Assembly: GCA_046565505.1 (NCBI GenBank)
Contig: JBKHYJ010000039.1
Location: 1 to 63,366, forward strand
DNA from: JBKHYJ01 sp046565505
GTDB taxonomy: Bacteria > Acidobacteriota > Blastocatellia > UBA7656
Direction of reading: 5' to 3'
DNA length: 63,366 nucleotides
Shown: positions 36,369 to 45,112 of the stretch, piece by piece
How the letters are laid out: each line of letters starts with the position of its first letter
How positions within the stretch are numbered: the first letter of the stretch is position 1
The notes under the pieces: generated by a model
The model's input: only the letters and a program-made list of their open reading frames with translations
The model's database searches: none
What the model was told of the DNA's origin: nothing
Program-made: the position numbers and the translations under genes

Positions 36369-36875
36369 ATGTCTGACGCGGAATTTACAATAGACACAAT
36401 GCGGGCGTATGACTGGGAGCAGGTTCGAGAGATATATGTCGAAGGGATTACTACCGGGGATGCGACTTTCGAGACTGAAGCGCCGGGCTGGGACGCCTGG
36501 AATAGAGCGCATCTTTCATTCGGCAGACTGGTCGCTCGAAACGCCGGCCCAGTCATCGGGTGGGCAGCCCTCAGCCCTGTCTCCGGTCGCCGCGTGTACG
36601 CGGGCGTGGCGGAGGTGAGCGTATATGTCGGCGAAGCGATGCGCGGAAAAGGCGTAGGCCGGCGGTTGCTGATGCGGCTCATCGAGGAATCCGAGCGCGC
36701 AGGGATTTGGACCTTACAAGCCGGGATACTTCCCGAGAACAGGGCGAGCCTTAAGCTACATAAGGGCTGCGGATTTCGTGAAGTTGGCCGGCGTGAAAGG
36801 CTCGGCAAGTTAAATGGAGTATGGCGAGACGTGGTGGTTTTGGAGCGCAGGAGCGCGACGGTAGGGACTGAATAA
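36369..36875 (+). CDS. GNAT N-acetyltransferase, phosphinothricin/MnaT-like
   Basis: 168 residues from the ATG at 36369; a GTG at 36357 is an alternative start. The acetyl-CoA loop is V-S-V-Y-V-G-E-A-M-R-G-K-G-V-G. The substrate region I-Y-V-E-G-I-T-T-G-D-A-T-F-E-T and the ending N-R-A-S-L-K-L-H-K-G-C-G-F are typical of the YncA/MnaT and Pat/Bar group, which acetylates amino-acid-like amines. Natural substrate unknown. Confidence 0.88.
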   Translation: MSDAEFTIDTMRAYDWEQVREIYVEGITTGDATFETEAPGWDAWNRAHLSFGRLVARNAGPVIGWAALSPVSGRRVYAGVAEVSVYVGEAMRGKGVGRRLLMRLIEESERAGIWTLQAGILPENRASLKLHKGCGFREVGRRERLGKLNGVWRDVVVLERRSATVGTE

Positions 36876-37077
36876 GGCCCCGCGGTGAAGCCTGGCAAAT
36901 CGAGCGGGGCCGCGGGGGCCGGCCTTGCATGGCGCGACAGGTCTTGCGCACGCCTGGCGCGCGGCTTAGTGGGTAACGACCCGGAATTAAAAGGCGATTT
37001 CAGGCCCGGCAGGCGCGACGCCCTTTTCCATTACTTCGTTTGCAAACATATATACCTCCTGTGCTAGCCTACAGTCT

Positions 37078-37452
37078 ATGGTTGACCAGTTGAAGCAAAA
37101 GGCAAATAGTCTCGGCATCGGCAAGATTAAACGCCACATATTTCTGTGCTGCGACCAGACCAAACCGAAGTGTTGCGATAAGGAGCTCGGCCTTCAATCC
37201 TGGGAATATTTAAAGAAGAGGCTGAGGGAATTAAATCTGGTGGCAGACGGAGAGGTGATGCGAACAAAGGCCAACTGCTTGCAGATTTGCAGCGGCGGGC
37301 CGATCGCGGTTGTGTACCCCGAAGGGGCCTGGTATCACTCTTGCACGGCTGAAGTGATTGAGAAAATTATCCAGCAGCACCTCATCGGGGGCGAAGTCGT
37401 GGAGGAGCATTTGATAGCCGCACACCGATTGCAAGACGTTGACAAGCCATAG
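37078..37452 (+). CDS. (2Fe-2S) ferredoxin, thioredoxin-like fold
   Basis: 124 residues. Cluster ligands are the Cys in F-L-C-C-D-Q-T-K-P-K-C-C and N-C-L-Q-I-C-S-G-G-P, the arrangement of the thioredoxin-like 2Fe-2S family (HoxE/NuoE-like, free-standing). C-terminal extension after residue 105 is acidic. It is a soluble electron carrier; the partner is not obvious from its neighbours. Confidence 0.88.
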   Translation: MVDQLKQKANSLGIGKIKRHIFLCCDQTKPKCCDKELGLQSWEYLKKRLRELNLVADGEVMRTKANCLQICSGGPIAVVYPEGAWYHSCTAEVIEKIIQQHLIGGEVVEEHLIAAHRLQDVDKP

Positions 37453-37663
37453 AGTGTAACCTGGCGGAAGCTGATAATTATGACGCCCGCGACCGCGACA
37501 TAGCGACCGTGTACATGGGCAATCCTGTTGAAGTCGAGCGCCGCGCAACGTCTCTGATTGATAAGCCCCGCTCTGTGATTGAGCCGTTCACGGGCAGGCG
37601 CCCGTTAGTCCTCGGCCGCCGCCGGAGCATCCCGCCTTTTTGAATCAAACATGTAAGGGTGAA

Positions 37664-37712
37664 ACCTGAAGCGCGTCAGATTCTTCAATTCGCTTTCTGA
37701 CGCGCTTCAGGT
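37664..37712. repeat. perfect 17-bp inverted repeat (hairpin)
   Basis: CCTGAAGCGCGTCAGA at 37665-37680 and its exact complement at 37696-37711, plus one more A/T pair outside, around a 15-nt loop. It sits in the 305-bp gap between the convergent ferredoxin gene and the minus-strand secreted protein gene. It lacks a T-tract on either side. A bidirectional terminator is the simplest reading; a palindromic mobile repeat is an alternative. Nothing else was seen in this gap. Confidence 0.8.
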
Positions 37713-37757
37713 CCCGGCGGGAATTCCTAGGTGACGCCGTTTCGGACAGTGTAGGGA

Positions 37758-38351
37758 TTAAGGAGTCGTCTTAAAGCAATCCTTCGTAGGCGGATTCGTC
37801 ATAGACCGCGCGAGCTCGCTCCTGAATTCTCCGAACCCTTTGCGCAGTTCGCCCATATTCACATTGAACTCTTTAGCAATTTGGCCCAGGGACTTGCCGT
37901 CTTTGAGCTTAGCAAGAATATCATCAAGAGGCTTATCAATCCTGTCGGCCATAAGAACGGCGGCCACGAACTGGCCGAACGGAAAATCAGCAAGCCCGCC
38001 GAATTTATCTTTCAGCTCTTGCGCGGTTCCGACGCCCGTGGTGTGAGCGGCCAGTATACAGAAAACAACATCACGGCCCAGAGCACCGGCCGTCTGCTCG
38101 GCCTTTTCGGCCAGCTTGTCCGCGTCTTTATTTACTTTCTTCTGGTCCTTTTTGCTGTTTCCACCACCTTGATCTTCTCCACCAGCTTGGCCGCCGGGAC
38201 CCTGCGCGCCATCACCGCCTTGCCCGCCTGCCCCGTGCGGCGGATGATTCCCGCTTTGACCTTGAGCCGATACCTGACCCGCGACCATCGCGACCAACAT
38301 AATTACCAGTAGAAAAGAGAGACACGACCTCCGAACAATACGTAGGCTCAT
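37758..38351 (-). CDS. secreted protein of unknown function
   Basis: 197 residues with a clear signal peptide (cleavage near V-S-A-Q). A Gly/Gln-rich low-complexity stretch covers about residues 30-65, then a Lys/Asp-rich segment. A helical C-terminal domain contains K-D-G-K-S-L-G-Q-I-A-K-E-F-N-V, which looks like a helix-turn-helix-like or LysM-like short motif. Not recognised further. Confidence 0.65.
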   Translation of the reverse strand: MSLRIVRRSCLSFLLVIMLVAMVAGQVSAQGQSGNHPPHGAGGQGGDGAQGPGGQAGGEDQGGGNSKKDQKKVNKDADKLAEKAEQTAGALGRDVVFCILAAHTTGVGTAQELKDKFGGLADFPFGQFVAAVLMADRIDKPLDDILAKLKDGKSLGQIAKEFNVNMGELRKGFGEFRSELARSMTNPPTKDCFKTTP

Positions 38352-38813
38352 ACAGTACCTCCAGCGGAATTTTCGTAACGTAAGGGTGGGGACTTATAAC
38401 AACTGTCGCACCGAGTTTATTGTCACTGGCATGCCTGAGTCAATACTATTTTAGATCGGGCGTATCTTTCTCGTTACGACTCTACAGGCGAGCGTCAGGC
38501 TAGCGATTGGTTACGAATACGGTCAGAAACCCCGCCCGTGACCTGGTAGATAGCAGATTTGCGATTGGTCCGGCACACAAGATCAGGATAGTGAGAGGGT
38601 GAATTCCCGAGTAGAATCAACCGGGAGGCTCTCCGCCCGCTGTGCAATTATCTGAAACGGACAGTATGTGTCTAACAAACACGCGCGGGGCCTGCGAGTC
38701 TTGTATGGTCCCGTCATATGCGCCGCGCCCCGTCAGCCGAAGCGCCGGGCGGCCTCGCTTGGAACTTCACATATACTTATGGCGTAGAAAAAAATAAACG
38801 AGGTGCAAGCAAT
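38352..38813. other. intergenic region, nothing recognised
   Basis: About 460 bp between divergently oriented genes, AT-richer than its surroundings. It presumably contains promoters for both. No RNA gene, repeat or frame with a ribosome binding site was identified. Confidence 0.4.
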
Positions 38814-39314
38814 ATGTTTTGCTCAAAGTGCGGGAATCAAACCAGCGTAGGCGTGAACTTTTGCCGTACGTGTGGGACCGAGCTGGGCGTCCCGTTAACT
38901 CCACCCGCCGGCCGAGTTGCCCCTGTCAACAGAAGCATTGACCAGAGTTTGTCGGGAGCCAAATCAAAAGACCCTGATGAATTAACCGCGGGCGGCATCG
39001 CCAACGTAATCATCGGCGATGGCTTCTTTATGGTAGCAGTCCTTCTCAGCGCAACACACAGTTCGGCCAGCAGTTTATTATGGCTGTTTCTGTTAATTCC
39101 TGCATTCTTCTTTTTCGGGAAGGGGTTTGCGGACGTGCTACACGCGAGGCAAATCCGGCGGCGGGTGAAGCAGAACGAATTGAATGATGGCTCGAAAAAC
39201 TCTGAGTTGCCCGGCCCACATGTTTCATTTATTGGCACGATCAGGAAGCACACGTCGGGCGGGCTTATCGCTGCACCAAGCGTAACTGAAGGGACAACTC
39301 GCGACCTCACCTGA
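38814..39314 (+). CDS. zinc-ribbon membrane protein
   Basis: 166 residues from the ATG at 38814, with GAGGTG upstream; the frame opens at 38718. An N-terminal double-Cys zinc ribbon (F-C-S-K-C-G, then F-C-R-T-C-G) is followed by a linker, two adjacent hydrophobic helices (about residues 70-110) and a charged cytoplasmic tail. Zinc-ribbon plus two-helix proteins of this layout are common in bacteria and without a defined function. Confidence 0.75.
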   Translation: MFCSKCGNQTSVGVNFCRTCGTELGVPLTPPAGRVAPVNRSIDQSLSGAKSKDPDELTAGGIANVIIGDGFFMVAVLLSATHSSASSLLWLFLLIPAFFFFGKGFADVLHARQIRRRVKQNELNDGSKNSELPGPHVSFIGTIRKHTSGGLIAAPSVTEGTTRDLT

Positions 39315-39475
39315 AAGCTGCCTCAACCGACGTGGTCGCGCGTCAAATCGTTGGACTGAGCCGCAGGCCGAGAATCGCTCATCGGTGCTTCTAATAGCGC
39401 TGAATCTGTCACAGCCACGCGGCCGGCCAGCTTTATCGTTAGGCGTCAAATCACCCCTTGTGGCAAAATGCCTGC

Positions 39476-40135
39476 ATGAAGAGTCTGGATAGCCTTCTGG
39501 AACGAAACAGGGCGTGGTCAACGAGAATCAGGAAAGCTGACCCTGACTTCTTTGCTCGGCTCGCCCGCCAGCAATCCCCCCTTTACCTGTGGATAGGCTG
39601 CTCTGATAGCCGGGTGCCGTCCACCCAACTGGTAGACCTGGCGCCCGGAGAGATGTTCGTCCACAGGAATGTCGCCAACATCGTCGCGCATACGGATTTG
39701 AACTGCTTATCTGTGATGCAGTACGCGGTCGAAGTGCTCAAGGTAGAGCGCATCATTGTCTGCGGCCATTATGGGTGCGGCGGCGTGCAGGCCGCCCTCG
39801 CTAAGAGCAAGCTGGGGTTGATCGACAACTGGCTGCGGCACCTGCAAGACGTGATAGAAAAACATGCGGCTTTCCTTGACGGCATCGTGGATGTGGAAGA
39901 GAAAGTCCGTCGGGTCTGTGAGCTGAATGTTATAGAGCAGGTCGCGAACGTGTGCCAGACGACAGTAGTGCGTGAGGCGTGGGGCAGGGGGCAGGAGCTG
40001 GCGGTTGACGGGTTGATCTATGGGCTGGAGGATGGCCTGTTGCGCGAGTTGGGCATCTGCGTGAGGAGTGAGTCGGAGTTGCCCTCGGGTTACGATATTG
40101 CCATCGGCAATGTTGTCGGGCGACAGCGCGTCTGA
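39476..40135 (+). CDS. can: beta-class carbonic anhydrase
   Basis: 219 residues from the ATG at 39476. Zinc ligands: Cys in W-I-G-C-S-D-S-R-V (with the Asp-Arg dyad), His and Cys in V-C-G-H-Y-G-C-G-G-V. Length is typical. It interconverts CO2 and bicarbonate in the cytosol. A GTG upstream at 39458 is an alternative start. Confidence 0.95.
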   Translation: MKSLDSLLERNRAWSTRIRKADPDFFARLARQQSPLYLWIGCSDSRVPSTQLVDLAPGEMFVHRNVANIVAHTDLNCLSVMQYAVEVLKVERIIVCGHYGCGGVQAALAKSKLGLIDNWLRHLQDVIEKHAAFLDGIVDVEEKVRRVCELNVIEQVANVCQTTVVREAWGRGQELAVDGLIYGLEDGLLRELGICVRSESELPSGYDIAIGNVVGRQRV

Positions 40136-40240
40136 CAAAGAGGTCGCCGGGGCCGCGCAAGCAGGTTTCCTGTGGTCTTCCAGCCCCATATGCCGCCGCA
40201 CGTTAACCGAAGCGTTAGTCCCGCCATCAGGGATCGAGCT

Positions 40241-41188
40241 ATGAAAAAACAATGGCTATTCTTTACCTTAGTTTGCGCGCTTTTCGGGGACTGCTTTCTT
40301 CTGAGAGCGCAAACGCCGCGCCGGGAAGTGGCATTTACGATAGACGATCTACCCATGGCGCAAGATACTCATGACCTCAGGCAAATGCGACGGGTCAATA
40401 AGAAGTTGCTTGACTCGCTCGTCGCTAATCACATACCGGCTATAGGGTTTGTGAATGAACGTAACCTGTATGTCAGAGGCGAGACGGACGCGCGCATAGA
40501 CGTGCTGCGAGCCTGGCTGGACGCGGGGATGAGTTTGGGCAATCATTCTTTTTCCCACGCGGATTTCAATAAGGTGTCTCTGCCGGAGTTTGAAGACGAG
40601 GCGATCCGGGGCGAGGTCGTCACGCGCGGGCTAATGCGCGAGAAGGGCCGCGGCAAGCTGTATTTCCGCTACCCGTACAATCACACCGGGCTGACCAGAG
40701 AGGCTAGGGACTCCTTCCAAGAGTTTCTAAAGTCTCGGGGTTACGAAGTCGCGCCATTCACCGTGGAGCACGAGGACTACATTTTTGCCGACGCTTACCG
40801 CAAAGCGAAGCAGAAGAAAGACGAAGGCCTGGCGCAACGCATCCGGGGGGCCTACCTGGATTTCCTGGATACGATGTTCAATTATTTCGAGCGGCGGTCC
40901 GGGGAAGTCTTGGGGTATGAAGTCAAGCAGATATTCCTGATACACGACAACGAGCTAAATGCCGATAGCATACCGGCGATGGCAGACAGGCTCAAGGCGC
41001 GGGGGTACTCATTTATCACGCTCGATGAAGCTTTACGAGACCCGGCATATCAAAACAAAGATGAGTACGTCGGAGGGCAAGGAATCTCCTGGCTACATCG
41101 GTGGGCAATAGGGCTTGGGAAAAAGCTCGATTACACGGACGAGCCAGATGCGCCGAGGTTCGTCTTGGACATATATCGCGCGAAGTAA
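40241..41188 (+). CDS. secreted polysaccharide deacetylase (NodB-fold) family protein
   Basis: 315 residues from the ATG at 40241, with a signal peptide ending near R-A-Q-T. The NodB-fold motif 1 is F-T-I-D-D-L-P and motif 2 is G-N-H-S-F-S-H-A-D-F, giving the Asp and two His metal ligands. Motif 3 R-Y-P-Y-N-H-T-G and a later I-H-D-N-E complete the site. It should remove N-acetyl or similar groups from peptidoglycan or exopolysaccharide in the periplasm. Confidence 0.85.
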   Translation: MKKQWLFFTLVCALFGDCFLLRAQTPRREVAFTIDDLPMAQDTHDLRQMRRVNKKLLDSLVANHIPAIGFVNERNLYVRGETDARIDVLRAWLDAGMSLGNHSFSHADFNKVSLPEFEDEAIRGEVVTRGLMREKGRGKLYFRYPYNHTGLTREARDSFQEFLKSRGYEVAPFTVEHEDYIFADAYRKAKQKKDEGLAQRIRGAYLDFLDTMFNYFERRSGEVLGYEVKQIFLIHDNELNADSIPAMADRLKARGYSFITLDEALRDPAYQNKDEYVGGQGISWLHRWAIGLGKKLDYTDEPDAPRFVLDIYRAK

Positions 41189-41434
41189 CTTCTTAAATTG
41201 CCGGTCCGTAACGAGCGGTCGCAATCTTACTGACGTGCGCACCGGGCGCGCGGGCAAGTCTCCCAGGTTTCATCTAGTGTCATGTGTCGCACCCGCTGAT
41301 CCTCGACGTCAGGCTGCTGATTCGCCAACTCTATCCCGTCTGTTTTCATCTGCGAATACAATCGGCGATGACGCGAGCCTTATTCTTCACTCCGAATAAT
41401 CCTGCGGGCCCGCTATACTGTAATCAAGGGAAGT

Positions 41435-43009
41435 ATGGACATACTCCGGCTCAACATCGAGAAAGACGCGCCGCCGCCCGCCGAAGCCGAGGTCAGGCTT
41501 CACGTGGCCGCGATGGCGGCGATGGCCGCCGTGGCCGCGAGCCTGATCGCGCGATTTGTATTCGGCGCGCCGCTGATACCTGAATTACTCGCGCAGTTCG
41601 TCTTCGCCGTGTCGCCCATCTGGGTTGTAGAGGTAGCGGTCGGGTTCCTCGGCCCGTTCGCAAAACACCTCGCCTTTCTCGCCTGCGTCGTCGCCTACAT
41701 GGTCGCGTTGACTGCCGCCGCGTTCGCTTATCTCCGATACTCGTGGCCGCACGAATCTGTTCTCGTCAGGCTCGGCGCTGTCGCAGGTTTCGCTTTCATA
41801 ACCTGGGCATCGACCTTGCTCCTGATAATCCCGGCGCTCGGGGGAGGGCTCGCAGGGCGCTACCTGCGGCAAGGCGTGTCATACACATCAGTCTCGCTCT
41901 TCCTCGTGCACATGATTTATGGCGCTTCGCTCGCCGCAGCCTCCAGGCTTTATCTTGAAAAGCCACCGGGGGGCGACGCCGGCAGGGCCATCCTCGGCCG
42001 CCGCCGCATCGTCCGTGGCGTGGGATACACGGTACTGGCAGTGGGGGTGTACGACATCGCGCGGTCGCTGCTACAGTCCTGGGTGCGGTCGGGCTCCGGC
42101 CGCGTGAGGGGCGGGGGCGGCGTCTTCCCGAACATCGACAACCTGGCGCTCGAAGTAACCCCGACCGCCGATTTTTATGAAGTATCTAAGAATGCTTTCG
42201 ACCCGGACGTGGACGTGAAGAGGTGGAAGCTGGATGTATCCGGGCTCGTCGAGAATCCCCTGACGCTGACCTACGACGAGATAAAGGGCCTGCCTCCGAC
42301 CGAGCAATACGCCACGCTCGCTTGCATCAGCAACGAAGTGGGCGGCGACCTGATCGGCAATGCGCTCTGGCGCGGCGTGCGGCTGAAGGACCTGCTTGAA
42401 AGGGCCGGGCTCAAAGAAGGGGTAGTTGACATCGTCGTCAGGGCCAGCGACGACTACGCGGATTCGATCCCCATCGACCGCGCGATGAATGAAGCTACGA
42501 TTCTTGTTTACGAGATGAATGGCGAGGCACTCACGCCGACTCATGGCTTTCCGCTCAGGCTGCTAGTGCCGGGCATTTACGGCATGAAGAACGTCAAATG
42601 GATCACACGCATCGAAGCAGTCAGCTACGACCTGAAAGGTTACTGGCAGAGGCGCGGGTGGAACGACCGCGCGGAGTACAAGACCATGTCTCGCATCGAC
42701 GCGCCGGACGCGACCGTGAAAGGCGAGGCGACCATCGCGGGCATCGCTTTCGCCGGCGACAGGGGGATCGGCAAAGTCGAAGTCTCCACGGATGGCGGCA
42801 GGACCTGGCAGGAGGCGGATGTGAAGGCCGCGCTCTCGCCTATTTCCTGGTCACTCTGGCGAACGCCGTGGACCCCCGCCCGGCCTGGCAAACACAGGCT
42901 CCTGGTCAGGGCGACGGACGGACGCGGGGTCACCCAGACCGCACAATACGCGCCGCCCGACCCCGACGGCTCGTCAGGCCATCACAGCAGGGTCGTCAGC
43001 GCCGAGTAG
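41435..43009 (+). CDS. molybdopterin-dependent sulfite oxidase-fold protein with membrane domain
   Basis: 524 residues. The N-terminal 180 residues carry four or five hydrophobic helices. The oxidoreductase molybdopterin domain follows (about 210-400), with the likely Mo-ligating Cys in A-T-L-A-C-I-S-N-E and G-N-A-L-W-R-G-V-R-L. A C-terminal Mo-co dimerisation domain has E-V-S-T-D-G-G-R-T-W. This fusion of a membrane part to a SUOX-type catalytic domain is known in several phyla. The substrate (sulfite, methionine sulfoxide or other) is not determined. Confidence 0.87.
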   Translation: MDILRLNIEKDAPPPAEAEVRLHVAAMAAMAAVAASLIARFVFGAPLIPELLAQFVFAVSPIWVVEVAVGFLGPFAKHLAFLACVVAYMVALTAAAFAYLRYSWPHESVLVRLGAVAGFAFITWASTLLLIIPALGGGLAGRYLRQGVSYTSVSLFLVHMIYGASLAAASRLYLEKPPGGDAGRAILGRRRIVRGVGYTVLAVGVYDIARSLLQSWVRSGSGRVRGGGGVFPNIDNLALEVTPTADFYEVSKNAFDPDVDVKRWKLDVSGLVENPLTLTYDEIKGLPPTEQYATLACISNEVGGDLIGNALWRGVRLKDLLERAGLKEGVVDIVVRASDDYADSIPIDRAMNEATILVYEMNGEALTPTHGFPLRLLVPGIYGMKNVKWITRIEAVSYDLKGYWQRRGWNDRAEYKTMSRIDAPDATVKGEATIAGIAFAGDRGIGKVEVSTDGGRTWQEADVKAALSPISWSLWRTPWTPARPGKHRLLVRATDGRGVTQTAQYAPPDPDGSSGHHSRVVSAE

Positions 43010-43145
43010 CCTCTCTCGTGAAAAAGCACTTGACTCAATGACATGCTCGACGGTCTATAATGCTTGTGTGAACATGGACGCTCGGCCGGAGTCTGGGCCT
43101 GCTAACTAGCCTCGGCCGAAAGAACCCGTCGAAGGAGATTGATTG

Positions 43146-43718
43146 ATGAAGTTAAAACAGTATCTCGCATTAGCAATATTTGTGGTGCTGGCAATGGCGA
43201 CCGCGGGCGCCTCGCAAGACTCCATGCATCAGCATCAACATGACGATAAACAGGGCGGGAAGCCTGATGAGGCGGGCAAGAAATCACATCCGCACGCGGA
43301 GCGTCTCGACGGAGTCAACGCCAGAGGCGATAAGGCAATGGGATTCAGCCATACCAGGGCGACACATCATTTCCGCCTGACGCGCGACGGGGGCATGGTT
43401 GAGGTGACCGCGAACGACCCTAAGGACACGGAAAGCAGCGATATGATCAAGAAGCATCTGGAGCTTATCTCAAGGCTGTTCGCCGAAGGAGATTTTGCCA
43501 AGCCCCTGATGACTCACGGCAAAATGCCCCCCGGCGTCGAGGTGATGACGCGGATGAAATCAGAGATTGCTTACAAGTATGAGGACATGGGGCGAGGCGG
43601 CCGCGTCCGTATTAGCACGAAGAATCCAGAAGCGCTCGCGGCGATTCACGAGTTCCTCCGGTTTCAAATACAGGATCACCAGACTGGCGATTCGCTGGAA
43701 GTTGAGCCTGAGAAGTAG
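43146..43718 (+). CDS. secreted His-rich conserved protein, unknown function
   Basis: 190 residues from the ATG at 43146, with GGAG about 10 nt upstream. A signal peptide is followed by a His cluster (M-H-Q-H-Q-H). A conserved domain then begins R-G-D-K-A-M-G-F-S-H-T-R-A-T-H-H-F and includes F-A-E-G-D-F-A-K-P and F-L-R-F-Q-I-x-D-H. I recall proteins of this pattern as a widespread conserved family without function. The many His suggest metal binding. It precedes bchI by about 110 bp on the same strand. Confidence 0.75.
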   Translation: MKLKQYLALAIFVVLAMATAGASQDSMHQHQHDDKQGGKPDEAGKKSHPHAERLDGVNARGDKAMGFSHTRATHHFRLTRDGGMVEVTANDPKDTESSDMIKKHLELISRLFAEGDFAKPLMTHGKMPPGVEVMTRMKSEIAYKYEDMGRGGRVRISTKNPEALAAIHEFLRFQIQDHQTGDSLEVEPEK

Positions 43719-43832
43719 CCGTCCCGGTTCGGTAATCCGCCTCTCATGTAGACTGAATCCGAACGGCGTCTCTACATCAGACAGAGCTTGCGGCACGGGC
43801 GCGGCTAGTCGACGCGACGCCCGCGGTTGATT

Positions 43833-44936
43833 ATGCGGAAGAAGCCCGAACATGTGAGCAAACAGACCGCGCCCGAGCGGAACGTTTACCCATTCGCGGC
43901 CATAGTCGGGCAGGAGGAAATGAAGCTCTCGCTCATGCTGGCGGCGGTCGATCCACAGATCGGAGGGGTGATCGTAATGGGGCACAGGGGTACGGGGAAA
44001 TCCACTGCGGTCCGCGCGCTCGCAGACCTGCTGCCGCCCATCGCCAGGGTCAAGGGGTGCCCGTACGGCTGCGACCCGGAGCGGCCCGCCGAATTCTGCG
44101 ACGACTGCCGCACCAGGTCTTCGCGGTCACGCCGGCCGGCCGTCATTCAAGGCCCGGTGCCTGTCGTAGACCTTCCGCTCGGCGCTACCGAAGACAGGGT
44201 TTGCGGCACGCTCGACATTGAGAAGGCTCTCGCCGAAGGACTGAAGGCTTTCGAGCCTGGGTTGCTCGCCCGCGCCAACCGCGGCTTCCTTTACATAGAT
44301 GAAGTGAATCTGCTCGACGACCACCTTGTAGACGTGTTACTCGACGCCGCCGCGAGCGGGCGCAACGTCGTCGAACGCGAAGGAATCTCGGTCAGCCACC
44401 CGGCGCGGTTCGTGCTCGTCGGCTCGGGCAATCCCGAAGAAGGCGACCTAAGGCCGCAATTGCTGGACCGTTTCGGGCTTTACACCCAGATAGCAACCAT
44501 CACGGACCTCGACCAGCGCGTGGAGATAGTGGAGCGGCGGGAACGGTTCGAGCGCGACCCCGAATCTTTTTTTGATGAGTTTCAAAGCGAGCATGCGCGC
44601 TTGCGTCGGCGCATCGTCGAGGCAAAGAAGATGCACTCGCGGGTGCAGATTGATCGCGGCCTGCTGCGGCGCATCGCGGAATTATGCATTGCGTTGCAGG
44701 TTGACGGCCACCGCGGCGAGCTCACCGTTTCGCGGGCCGCGCAAGGGCTTGCCGCGCTTGATGGCCGCGCCCGCGTCGATGTTGATGACGTGAAGCGCGT
44801 CGCTACCATGTCGCTGCGGCACAGGCTGCGCAAGGACCCGCTCGAAAGAGTTGACTCAGGCTCGCGCATAGAGCAGGCGGTCGAAGCAGTTTTCCCTTCA
44901 GCGGAATCAGGCGGCAGGCTCTCCGCAATCGGATGA
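43833..44936 (+). CDS. bchI: magnesium chelatase ATPase subunit I
   Basis: 367 residues from the ATG at 43833; a TTG two codons upstream is possible. An AAA+ ATPase: Walker A G-H-R-G-T-G-K-S-T, Walker B in F-L-Y-I-D-E-V-N-L-L, sensor-like G-S-G-N-P-E-E-G. The BchI-specific insert with Cys pairs (C-P-Y-G-C-D and C-D-D-C) distinguishes it from MoxR and ComM families. With BchD it forms the hexameric motor driving Mg insertion into protoporphyrin IX, the first committed step of (bacterio)chlorophyll synthesis. Confidence 0.93.
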   Translation: MRKKPEHVSKQTAPERNVYPFAAIVGQEEMKLSLMLAAVDPQIGGVIVMGHRGTGKSTAVRALADLLPPIARVKGCPYGCDPERPAEFCDDCRTRSSRSRRPAVIQGPVPVVDLPLGATEDRVCGTLDIEKALAEGLKAFEPGLLARANRGFLYIDEVNLLDDHLVDVLLDAAASGRNVVEREGISVSHPARFVLVGSGNPEEGDLRPQLLDRFGLYTQIATITDLDQRVEIVERRERFERDPESFFDEFQSEHARLRRRIVEAKKMHSRVQIDRGLLRRIAELCIALQVDGHRGELTVSRAAQGLAALDGRARVDVDDVKRVATMSLRHRLRKDPLERVDSGSRIEQAVEAVFPSAESGGRLSAIG

Positions 44937-45112
44937 GCGGTCGGTTTTGGAAAGCGGCCGCGATTGCAGGTGTGCGGAAGTTCTCTTGATGCGAACATGG
45001 CGAGGCGCGGAGTCGAATGATTAATTTTGTACTGCCGCTCGCCTACGCGGCCTTGCGGCCCGCTCGCAAACAGGTATGGCGAAAACAGGATTGGTAATCT
45101 GCGGACCAGGGC

